From contig CALFEA010000317.1 in NCBI GenBank assembly GCA_937950385.1, forward strand, positions 1 through 8,122: a DNA stretch of 8,122 nucleotides, given 5' to 3'. The notes under the pieces were generated by a model. That model was not told where the DNA came from. It ran no database searches and worked only from the letters and a program-made list of their open reading frames with translations. The position numbers and the translations under genes were made by a program. Shown here piece after piece: positions 1 through 5,889 of the stretch. Every line of letters begins with the position of its first letter. Position 1 is the first letter of the stretch. Source of the DNA: an uncultured Altererythrobacter sp. Lineage in GTDB: Bacteria > Pseudomonadota > Alphaproteobacteria > Sphingomonadales > Sphingomonadaceae.

Positions 1-1074
1 GATATCAATTCCTCCGAAGCAAGTTTTACGGTGGAGCAAACCGATGATGGCTACGGTATTCGTTATGCGCTGGCGGGTATCCGCAATGTTGGCGAAAAGG
101 CGATGGATGCCATCGTTGAAGAGCGCGAAGGCAGCGGCAAGTTTGAAAACCTAGAGGATCTGTTCGAACGCATGCCGCCAGGCTCAATGAACCGGCGGCA
201 ATTGGAAGGCCTCGCGGCGGCTGGTGGGCTGGATGGGTTAGAGCCCAACCGTGCCGCAATCCTAGCCAATGCGGATTTGTTGCTGGGGATTGCCGATGCG
301 GCTGAACGAGAACGCAGCAGCGGTCAGGCCGGATTGTTTGGCGGCGAGGATGCACCTGCACAAGAGCTCAGATTGCAGCCAACACCGGAATGGTCGCGGT
401 CTGAACGCATGGCAAAAGAGCGCGAGAATTTCGGGTTTTATTTCTCTGCCCATCCTGTGCAGCAACACCGCGCTGTCGCCTCTGCCAATGGCGCACGCAC
501 CTATCAGAACTTGATGGAAGCGGGCGCGCCCACGGGCGGCCGAGCCTCTGCACAAATGGCGGCCATGGTCGAAGGCGTCGATAAGGGCCGCACCAAACGC
601 GGCGCTGAATTTATCCGCGCAGAATTTTCCGATCAATCAGGACAGTTTCGGGCCGCGTGTTTTGAAGAATCGCTTGTCGGGCAATTCGCAAAATGGGCAG
701 AGGACGGGACGTGCCTGTTGTTAACGGTAGAACTCGATTCGCCGAGCCCAGATGAACCGCCACGCATAACCGTGCGCGGGGCGCGGCCCTTGGAGGAAGT
801 GCGCGGTGCGACCCGCATGATCCTGACATTGGATGTGACGAGCGAAGAAGCATTGCAGGCTTTGCAGCTAGAGCTTGGTCAAAGTGAAGAGGCGCATGGT
901 GAAGTGGTGGTGCGGCTGCTCATTGAAGAACACGGCAATCCATTGCTCCGTCTTGGGCGCAATTTTCAACTTGATGGGGAATTGGCCGAACGCCTGCAAA
1001 TGGTCGAGGATCTACACAAGGTTGAGCTGAAACCCGCGCGCAGCGGCCGAGCGGATTTAAAGCTGGTGGCTTAG
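1..1074 (+). CDS. dnaE: DNA polymerase III alpha subunit, C-terminal part (5' end outside window)
   Basis: This is the replicative polymerase catalytic subunit, which extends DNA at the fork in the holoenzyme. The window opens inside the gene in frame 1, so only the last 357 residues are present and the polymerase active site lies upstream. Visible in order (window numbering): the segment leading into the helix-hairpin-helix, with LAGIRNVGEKAMDAI at 24-38; a beta-clamp binding motif of QxxLF type, QAGLF at 109-113; the family signature ERENFGFYFSAHP at about 140-152; an OB-fold at about 183-262 containing KRGAEFIRAEFSDQSGQ; and a C-terminal domain corresponding to the tau-interacting region. 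The reading frame is intact to a TAG stop. That stop overlaps the stop of the convergent membrane protein gene by 4 bases. The domain order is what is known for DnaE; DnaE2 (ImuC) is less likely because the clamp motif and the tau-type tail are retained. Confidence 0.96.
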   Translation, partial: DINSSEASFTVEQTDDGYGIRYALAGIRNVGEKAMDAIVEEREGSGKFENLEDLFERMPPGSMNRRQLEGLAAAGGLDGLEPNRAAILANADLLLGIADAAERERSSGQAGLFGGEDAPAQELRLQPTPEWSRSERMAKERENFGFYFSAHPVQQHRAVASANGARTYQNLMEAGAPTGGRASAQMAAMVEGVDKGRTKRGAEFIRAEFSDQSGQFRAACFEESLVGQFAKWAEDGTCLLLTVELDSPSPDEPPRITVRGARPLEEVRGATRMILTLDVTSEEALQALQLELGQSEEAHGEVVVRLLIEEHGNPLLRLGRNFQLDGELAERLQMVEDLHKVELKPARSGRADLKLVA

Positions 1075-1421
1075 TTTTGGGTGTTCGCGACCGTTTCTTC
1101 GGGCGGCACCTTGGTTCTGATATCGGGCTTTTCAAAAACTTGCGTAAAGCGCGCGGCCAACAGCAATATCGTCGGTGCGATCATCGTGTTAATCATGTCC
1201 TTGCCATGAAACTGCCACAGCGTGACTTGGTCCGGATAATTGGCAATGTTCCGCAAGCCGCGTCCGTCAACATATTCACCGAAAGCAGCCAATGCGAAGA
1301 CTGCCAACCAAGGAAGCAGGTTATAAGCCTTGGCGCGGAGCACAAGACAAGCCAGCAAGTAAGCTAAGATCGAGACATGGATATGCAGACTATCACGATC
1401 AAGGGAAGACGCCGCCACCAA
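1071..1421 (-). CDS. small three-helix membrane protein, function unknown
   Basis: I do not recognise a characterised family with confidence. The 116-residue product has three hydrophobic segments at about 12-29, 33-50 and 76-91. Acidic and histidine residues sit between them (EYVDGR at 49-54, WQFHGKDMINT at 69-79), and the C-terminal tail is short and charged. The pattern of a histidine-containing first helix, an E..D pair after helix 2 and a D..NT..P motif in helix 3 resembles small VanZ-like or phage-shock-like membrane proteins, but that is only a resemblance. The start chosen is TTG at 1421, immediately followed by GTG at 1418. An AAGG ribosome binding site lies 5 bases upstream of the TTG and 8 upstream of the GTG, so GTG is equally possible. 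The TAA stop overlaps the dnaE stop on the other strand. The gene diverges from the acyl-CoA synthetase and may share its control region. Confidence 0.7.
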   Translation of the reverse strand: MVAASSLDRDSLHIHVSILAYLLACLVLRAKAYNLLPWLAVFALAAFGEYVDGRGLRNIANYPDQVTLWQFHGKDMINTMIAPTILLLAARFTQVFEKPDIRTKVPPEETVANTQN

Positions 1422-1484
1422 GCTGACCTTGATATGTTGGATAAGATCAAAAATTTGCAGAGTACCTGTGCCTTAGAGTTTCGA

Positions 1485-1523
1485 TTGCAAACCGTTATGA
1501 GCACCGGCATGAATGGTTTGCAA
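1485..1523. repeat. 9-bp perfect inverted repeat in a divergent control region
   Basis: The arms TTGCAAACC (1485-1493) and GGTTTGCAA (1515-1523) are exact reverse complements separated by 21 bases, giving a centre-to-centre distance of 30 bp, about three helical turns. The region lies between the divergent membrane protein gene and the acyl-CoA synthetase. This spacing suits a dimeric or looping repressor better than a terminator, because no T-run follows. Each arm contains CAAAC/GTTTG, reminiscent of half-sites used by TetR-type fatty acid regulators such as PsrA. That link is inference only. Confidence 0.5.
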
Positions 1524-1562
1524 CGGATAAGCTTTGTAACAGATAAGCTGGGCAACGGATAA
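1520..1562 (+). repeat. three tandem 16-bp units before the acyl-CoA synthetase
   Basis: Units start at 1520, 1536 and 1552, an exact 16-base period. They share the core GcAACgGATAA: unit 1 is GCAACGGATAAGCTTT, unit 2 is GTAACAGATAAGCTGG, and unit 3 is GCAACGGATAA running into the ribosome binding site. Units 1 and 2 match at 12 of 16 bases; units 1 and 3 match over their first 11 bases. The array ends 14 bases before the chosen start codon and overlaps the right arm of the inverted repeat by 4 bases. It may be an iterated protein-binding site, a leader RNA element or a simple local duplication. Confidence 0.6.
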
Positions 1563-1576
1563 TGGAGAGAGCAAAA

Positions 1577-3184
1577 ATGCTTGGAGCAATGCAAGATTGG
1601 ACAATGCGGATCACCCATGTGATCGATCATGCCGCACGTGAAAGTGGAACGCGTGAGATTGTTACCCATTGGGCTGACGGCCAAGAAACGCGCACCAATT
1701 GGGCCGAGGTCCGCACCGACGCACTTAAAATGGCGCAGGCTTTGGAAAGTCTTGGCGTGAAAAAGGGCGACCGCGTTGCCTCCCTTGCGATGAACCATTC
1801 GCGCCATTTGGTCAGCTGGTACGGTGTGGCCGGTATGGGCGGCGTGCTTCACACAGTGAACCCGCGCCTGTTTGAAGATCAGCTGGAGTATATCGTCAAT
1901 CATGCAGAGGATAAGGTGCTGCTTTACGATGCCGCATTCCAACCAATTGTCGACAAGATGAAGGACCGCTGGACCACGATTGAGCATTATGTTTGCTATG
2001 ATCCGACCGACGGTTTTGACGGGCTCGCTTTTGAAAGCTGGATCGGTGAGCAGGACGGCGACTATACTTGGGCAGAAGGGTCAGAACGCGATCCGTGCAT
2101 GCTGTGTTACACCTCTGGAACCACCGGCAATCCAAAGGGCGTGCAATATGAGCACCGCTCCACCGTGATGCACGCCATGGCCGGGTTGCAGCCTGCTGGA
2201 TTTAACTTTAGCGCGGCCTCCGTCATGCTTCCCGTAGTGCCCATGTTCCACGCGGCGAGCTGGGGCCTGCCTTATGCTGGCGCGATGGCGGGGATCAAAT
2301 TCGTATTTTCCGCAGTTAATGATCCAGCGGTTCTGCACGAGTTGATGATCCGCGAGAAAGTCACCGAGAGTGCCGGCGTGCCGACAGTATGGCTTGCCCA
2401 TTTCCAATATTGCGATGCCAATAAGCTGGACTTGCCGCCTCTGAAAGCTGCAACGATTGGCGGCTCTGCTTGTCCGCGCTTCATGATCGAGCGCTTGATG
2501 AAAAATGGCACCCGCGTTCAGCATGCATGGGGTATGACAGAGACATCGCCGATTGGAACCTTGGGCGGGCCGACATGGGATTGGGATGAGCTTACTTTCG
2601 AAGAGAAAGTCGACAAGACCGCAATGCAAGGCCGTCCGATCTTCGGCGTGGAATTGCGCACGGTTGACCTTGATGACAATGTCACCGAATTGCCGCGTGA
2701 TGGCGAAGCATCTGGCGCGCTTCAAATTCGCGGGCCGTGGATCATCCGCCGCTATTTCAAAGCGGAAAGCGATGCCTGCAACAATGATGGCTGGTTCGAC
2801 ACCGGCGATGTCGGCATTATCCATCCCGATGGCACATTGCAGCTGACGGACCGCACCAAGGATGTGATCAAATCAGGCGGCGAATGGATTAGCTCGGTTG
2901 AGCTGGAGAACGCAGCTGTGGGTTGTCCCGGCGTGGCCGAGGCGGCGTGCGTTGGCATGTATCATTCCAAATGGGATGAACGCCCCGTGCTCTTCGTCGT
3001 CAAAAAGGAAGGCGAGGAAGTAACCGCCGATGCAGTCATGGAGCACCTTAAGCCTTTGATTGCGAAATGGTGGATGCCTGATGCGGTGGAATTTGTGGAT
3101 GACATTCCGCACACAGCGACTGGCAAGATCAGCAAGAAAGACCTGCGTGAGCGGTTCGCCGATTACTCTCTAGAGGGCGCATAG
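1577..3184 (+). CDS. AMP-dependent acyl-CoA synthetase, AlkK-like (medium/long-chain fatty acid CoA ligase)
   Basis: The enzyme activates a carboxylic acid with ATP to an acyl-adenylate and then transfers it to CoA, feeding beta-oxidation or lipid synthesis. The 535-residue product carries the full set of ANL-superfamily motifs: P-loop [12 protein letters not shown] at 178-189, a histidine-containing [10 protein letters not shown] segment around 222-231, GMTET at 319-323, WFDTGD at 406-411, the hinge DRTKD at 425-429, and the A10 lysine in [12 protein letters not shown] (K517). Length and the MLGxMQD N-terminus fit the AlkK/FadD-like subfamily, which prefers medium-chain acids; the exact substrate cannot be read from sequence. 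An in-frame ATG 15 bases upstream (1562) exists. The ATG at 1577 is preferred because GGAGAG at 1564-1569 lies at ribosome-binding distance and because AlkK proteins begin with this MLG sequence. It is first in a four-gene plus-strand cluster and is probably controlled through the repeats just upstream. Confidence 0.92.
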   Translation: MLGAMQDWTMRITHVIDHAARESGTREIVTHWADGQETRTNWAEVRTDALKMAQALESLGVKKGDRVASLAMNHSRHLVSWYGVAGMGGVLHTVNPRLFEDQLEYIVNHAEDKVLLYDAAFQPIVDKMKDRWTTIEHYVCYDPTDGFDGLAFESWIGEQDGDYTWAEGSERDPCMLCYTSGTTGNPKGVQYEHRSTVMHAMAGLQPAGFNFSAASVMLPVVPMFHAASWGLPYAGAMAGIKFVFSAVNDPAVLHELMIREKVTESAGVPTVWLAHFQYCDANKLDLPPLKAATIGGSACPRFMIERLMKNGTRVQHAWGMTETSPIGTLGGPTWDWDELTFEEKVDKTAMQGRPIFGVELRTVDLDDNVTELPRDGEASGALQIRGPWIIRRYFKAESDACNNDGWFDTGDVGIIHPDGTLQLTDRTKDVIKSGGEWISSVELENAAVGCPGVAEAACVGMYHSKWDERPVLFVVKKEGEEVTADAVMEHLKPLIAKWWMPDAVEFVDDIPHTATGKISKKDLRERFADYSLEGA

Positions 3185-3192
3185 GAGAGAGG
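3183..3192 (+). promoter_or_regulatory. ribosome binding site deciding the ATC start of the pseudouridine synthase
   Basis: AGGAGAGAGG begins inside the TAG stop of the acyl-CoA synthetase. GGAG (3184-3187) lies 7 bases before the ATC at 3195. The same GGAGAGA string sits before the ATG of the acyl-CoA synthetase (from 1564) and of the DUF1330 gene (from 3741), which supports this as a real site. Its overlap with the upstream stop suggests translational coupling. Confidence 0.65.
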
Positions 3193-3194
3193 CA

Positions 3195-3740
3195 ATCTCC
3201 CGCCTTATCTTACTGAACAAGCCGTTTGGCGTCCTGTCACAATTTACCGGCGGGAAAGACGGCGCGGATGACACGCTGGCGCATCTGGTTGATGTGCCGG
3301 CGGTCTATCCCGCAGGACGGTTGGATAAGGATAGCGAGGGATTGTTGCTGCTCACCGATAATGGGCGTTTGCAAGCGCGCATTGCTGAGCCGCGATATAA
3401 GACCGCCAAGACCTATCTTGCGCAAGTAGAAGGCGTGCCGAATGAAGCGGCGTTATCCGCGCTGCGTCAAGGTGTCGCTTTGAAAGACGGCCGGACGAGG
3501 CCAGCTGAGGCAAAAGCGATAGATGCCCCCGAACTATGGGAGCGCGGGTCCCCAATCCGCTACCGGAAAAATGTCGCCGATAGCTGGGTCTCGCTCACCA
3601 TTTCAGAAGGCAAAAACCGCCAAGTGCGCCGCATGACTGCCGCCGTTGGTCACCCGACTTTGCGGCTGGTGCGCTGGAGTGTCGGGGATTGGACTGTTGA
3701 AGGTTTAGCGCCCGGAGAATGGCGCGAAATTCAAGTTTAA
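3195..3740 (+). CDS. rluE: 23S rRNA pseudouridine synthase, RluE-type (RsuA/RluB/E/F family), apparent ATC start
   Basis: The enzyme isomerises a specific uridine to pseudouridine in rRNA; E. coli RluE acts on U2457 of 23S rRNA. With an ATC start the product is 181 residues: the N-terminal ISRLILLNKPFGVLSQF strand, the catalytic motif AGRLDKDSEGLLLLTDNG at 40-57 with nucleophile Asp44, the YLAQVEG strand, and the C-terminal signature EGKNRQVRRMTAAVGHPTLR. No S4 domain is present, as in RluE. The first ATG/GTG/TTG in frame is GTG at 3294. Starting there would remove the conserved LNKPFGVLSQF strand and leave only seven residues before the GRLD motif. Upstream, the frame is open only back to a stop at 3171 and contains no ATG, GTG or TTG. 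ATC at 3195 matches both the family N-terminus and the ribosome binding site. A sequencing error (ATG read as ATC) is the alternative. The gene follows the acyl-CoA synthetase by 10 bases. Confidence 0.88.
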   Translation: MSRLILLNKPFGVLSQFTGGKDGADDTLAHLVDVPAVYPAGRLDKDSEGLLLLTDNGRLQARIAEPRYKTAKTYLAQVEGVPNEAALSALRQGVALKDGRTRPAEAKAIDAPELWERGSPIRYRKNVADSWVSLTISEGKNRQVRRMTAAVGHPTLRLVRWSVGDWTVEGLAPGEWREIQV

Positions 3741-3752
3741 GGAGAGACGAGC

Positions 3753-4184
3753 ATGACCTATTTTATCGATCCATCACCCGTTCATTGGAAAGCCTTCAAA
3801 GACTTACCGCGCGATGAGCCGATCCACATGCTCAACTTACTGCGTTTTCGCGATGAGGCTGAATATCCAGAAGGGCACGAGCATCACGGTAATGGCTGGA
3901 GCGGGCGGCGGGCCTATGAGGAATATGGCAAGACCTCTGGCCCAATATTTCGCCGTGTTGGCGGCACGATTGCATGGCGCGGCGCGTTCCAGACCATGGT
4001 GACGGGGCCGGATGACAAGCACTGGGATGATGGCTTTGTCGCTGAATACCCCGGCGCATCGGCATTCTTGGAGATGGTTATGGATGCTGATTATCAGCTC
4101 GCCGTTGTGAATCGGACAGCGGCACTGGTGGATAGCCGATTGATCCGCTTCAAACCGGGCACCGGCGGGGATGGTTTTGGGTGA
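3753..4184 (+). CDS. DUF1330 family protein
   Basis: The 143-residue product fits the DUF1330 group of small dimeric alpha-beta barrel (ferredoxin-like) proteins, whose biochemical role is not established. Supporting segments are the conserved PIHMLNLLRFRD strand at 23-34, the YEEYGKTSGPIFRRVGG helix at 55-71, and a closing strand with FVAEYPGASAFLEMV at about 94-108, the typical position of the second barrel half. No signal peptide or membrane segment is seen, so it should be cytoplasmic. The ATG has a strong GGAGAGA site 8 bases upstream and lies 12 bases after the pseudouridine synthase stop. Its TGA stop overlaps the GTG start of the next gene (GTGA), indicating co-translation. Confidence 0.8.
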   Translation: MTYFIDPSPVHWKAFKDLPRDEPIHMLNLLRFRDEAEYPEGHEHHGNGWSGRRAYEEYGKTSGPIFRRVGGTIAWRGAFQTMVTGPDDKHWDDGFVAEYPGASAFLEMVMDADYQLAVVNRTAALVDSRLIRFKPGTGGDGFG

Positions 4185-4720
4185 ATCCGCGCACCCTAAT
4201 CATTAAGCGGTTCGTCCAATTCGCGCTTATCGTTGGCTTGATAGCGAGCCTTACTGCCGCATGGATCGGCTATGGTAATCCATGGCGGGAGGTGACCTTC
4301 TACAAATATAAAGCAGGCGAAGACATAAGCCATTTGTTTTATGTAGAGCGCTGCAATGCAGATGAAACCTGTGACATTCATCCAGAACACCGGCAGCTTT
4401 TACATTTTAAATTGGGAGGAAATAGATCTGGCGGTAAAATTCAAGGTGATGGAAACAACCCAATTTCCAAAATCAGAGAACTTGGTTTGACTGCATTACC
4501 ATCCCCAAATGAGATCGAGGCGGCCCTGAAATGGTGTACGGACAGTCACATTCTTCAAGAATTCCAGCATCATAGCAGGCTCTATATAGTTCCCCTCCCA
4601 GATGACCCGAATGCGACTGTAGCATGCGTAAAGGGTCAAGTCTCAGGTGGCTTTTCTGCGTGTATTGCAGGGCCAATGGAGTTGAATGAAGACTGCGAGC
4701 GCTTTTCTTCTCTTGAATGA
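4181..4720 (+). CDS. membrane-anchored or secreted six-cysteine protein, unknown function
   Basis: I do not recognise this 179-residue protein. After a short basic N-terminus (KR at 9-10) there is one hydrophobic segment at about 11-29, which could be an uncleaved anchor or a signal peptide. The rest is hydrophilic and would lie in the periplasm. It has six cysteines (58, 64, 119, 149, 161, 172), all after the hydrophobic segment, an even number consistent with disulfides. The start is GTG, overlapping the DUF1330 stop as GTGA, so expression probably relies on coupling to that gene. Composition is unlike the neighbours: three consecutive 60-base stretches from 4321 to 4500 each count 40% GC, against about 60% for 3901-3960 in DUF1330. 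This may reflect relaxed constraint or acquisition from elsewhere. Reading-frame length and clean overlap argue that it is a real gene, though poorly conserved. Confidence 0.65.
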   Translation: MNPRTLIIKRFVQFALIVGLIASLTAAWIGYGNPWREVTFYKYKAGEDISHLFYVERCNADETCDIHPEHRQLLHFKLGGNRSGGKIQGDGNNPISKIRELGLTALPSPNEIEAALKWCTDSHILQEFQHHSRLYIVPLPDDPNATVACVKGQVSGGFSACIAGPMELNEDCERFSSLE

Positions 4721-4881
4721 TGAAAAAGCACTGGCATCGCGACGGCTTATCGAAGCTTGATCCTTACTCTCCATTAACCATCAAATCACACACCGCATTA
4801 TCCAACCGGATCAATGTAAGTGTAAAATCATGTCTCTAAACCCAAGGCCTAATCGGTGTTTGGAAAATCGGGGACGAAGTC

Positions 4882-5346
4882 ATGTTTAAATTGTCAAAAG
4901 GCCTGTTCGTCGCAGCTGCGCTTCTTTCGAGCAGTGCGGCTTTCGCAGAGGACTCAGGTTGGGCAATCTCAGAGGCAGATGGGCAAGTCTCGATCATGCG
5001 CGGCGGCCAAGCCGTTTACGGCGCCGAGGGTACGCGCCTCCAAATTGGCGATGTTGTCCGCGCCAGCAAGAGCGGGCGTGCGGTAATCGCGCGCGGCGAT
5101 AAATTCGTTGTCGTGACATCCAAATCGCAAGTGCGGATTAAGCCGGCCAAGCAAAAGGGCCGCATCATGCAAATGGTCGAATATATGGGCGATACATTGC
5201 AAGACCTAACCAGAGGCGGCGGACGCAATAGCGATGATGACAAGCAAGTCACGGCCGCTGTGGTAAAGGGTTATGGAGACAAGCCTGAAATGCCGACCTC
5301 TGCCGAGCTAGACGCCTCAATGAGCACGTTTAATCCCAGCGAGTAA
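4882..5346 (+). CDS. secreted FecR-domain-like protein
   Basis: The 154-residue product begins with a classic Sec signal peptide: basic start (KLSK), hydrophobic FVAAALLSSSAAFA, and probable cleavage after AFA at residue 22. The mature part resembles a FecR domain: a GQVSIMRGGQAV strand at 34-45 and a LQIGDVVRASKSGRAVI strand-turn at 53-69, followed by strand KFVVVTSKSQVRIKP. The tail is basic then acidic and low in complexity. In TonB-dependent iron signalling FecR is a membrane-bound anti-sigma factor. Here there is no transmembrane helix after the domain, no N-terminal anti-sigma domain and no adjacent sigma factor gene. It is therefore better described as a stand-alone periplasmic FecR-like domain, perhaps binding glycan or protein at the envelope. 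ATG with GGGGA 7 bases upstream. The gene is convergent with moaB; the stops are 6 bases apart. Confidence 0.78.
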   Translation: MFKLSKGLFVAAALLSSSAAFAEDSGWAISEADGQVSIMRGGQAVYGAEGTRLQIGDVVRASKSGRAVIARGDKFVVVTSKSQVRIKPAKQKGRIMQMVEYMGDTLQDLTRGGGRNSDDDKQVTAAVVKGYGDKPEMPTSAELDASMSTFNPSE

Positions 5347-5352
5347 GGGAGG

Positions 5353-5880
5353 CTAAACTTCTTTCAGTCTCGGCATCAATTCCACGAAATTGCAGGGACG
5401 ATTGCGGCTGTCCAATTGCTCAGCTAGAATTCCGTCCCAACCATCCTTCACCGCGCCATTGGAGCCGGGCAAGGCGAATAAATATGTGCCGCGTGCAACC
5501 ACGGCCAAAGCGCGGCTTTGTACGGTGCTCGTGCCGATGGTTTGATAGCTTAAGAAACGGAACAATTCGCCAAAGCCGGGAATTTCCTTGTCTTGCACAC
5601 GGGCCAAGGCTTCTGGCGTGACATCGCGTCCGGTAAGCCCTGTGCCGCCGGTGGAGACAATTGCGTCTATGCTCGCATCGTCGATCCACGCGTTAAAACG
5701 CGCTTCTAAGGCGGTGGCGTCGTCCACCTCAATCACCCGCTCAGCCAGAGTGTGGCCAGCGCCGCGAATACGTTCGGCGAGGATATCGCCCGATGTGTCA
5801 TTTTCAGCAGTGCGCGTGTCTGAAACGGTGACCAGAGCAATTCTGATCGGTTTAAACTCGCGGGTTTCGTCAATCGCCAC
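5353..5880 (-). CDS. moaB: molybdenum cofactor biosynthesis protein B
   Basis: MoaB/MogA-fold proteins adenylylate molybdopterin before molybdate insertion. The 175-residue product shows the family motifs: VSDTR at 19-23, EVDD at 51-54, the phosphate-binding loop STGGTGLTGRDVTPEA at 76-91 with conserved Asp86, PGFGELFR at 101-108, and the closing LPGSNGAVKDGWDGIL at 137-152. Length and the PGFGELFR segment favour MoaB over MogA. The start is GTG at 5880, with an AAGG site ending 7 bases before it on the minus strand. It begins 9 bases after the stop of the lytic transglycosylase gene, so the two are probably on one transcript. No other molybdenum cofactor gene is in the window, so its usual partners must lie elsewhere. 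Confidence 0.93.
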   Translation of the reverse strand: MAIDETREFKPIRIALVTVSDTRTAENDTSGDILAERIRGAGHTLAERVIEVDDATALEARFNAWIDDASIDAIVSTGGTGLTGRDVTPEALARVQDKEIPGFGELFRFLSYQTIGTSTVQSRALAVVARGTYLFALPGSNGAVKDGWDGILAEQLDSRNRPCNFVELMPRLKEV

Positions 5881-5889
5881 CAGCGTGCC

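Noticed and set aside
1377..1562. 61-codon plus-strand ORF (MDMQTITIKG...) ending at the acyl-CoA synthetase
   Set aside because: It overlaps the start of the minus-strand membrane gene, lacks a ribosome binding site and any family resemblance, and covers the repeat-rich control region.
1364..1987. 207-codon minus-strand ORF across the control region and acyl-CoA synthetase
   Set aside because: It is antisense to a well-supported enzyme with all motifs intact; the translated sequence is Cys/His-rich in the manner of shadow frames.
2081..2824. 247-codon minus-strand ORF inside the acyl-CoA synthetase
   Set aside because: Long antisense frame typical of codon bias; no recognisable domain.
3294..3740. 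GTG at 3294 as the start of the pseudouridine synthase
   Set aside because: It would delete the conserved LNKPFGVLSQF strand and leave the catalytic motif at the extreme N-terminus; no good ribosome binding site precedes it.
4701..4729. Imperfect stem GCTTTTC / GAAAAAGC at the end of the cysteine-rich gene as a terminator
   Set aside because: The stem is AT-rich, needs a bulge and is not followed by a T-run.
4798..4828. Possible promoter TTATCC, 19-base spacer, TAAAAT before the FecR-like gene
   Set aside because: The -10 matches 5 of 6 but the -35 only 3 of 6 with long spacing; too weak to list as a feature.
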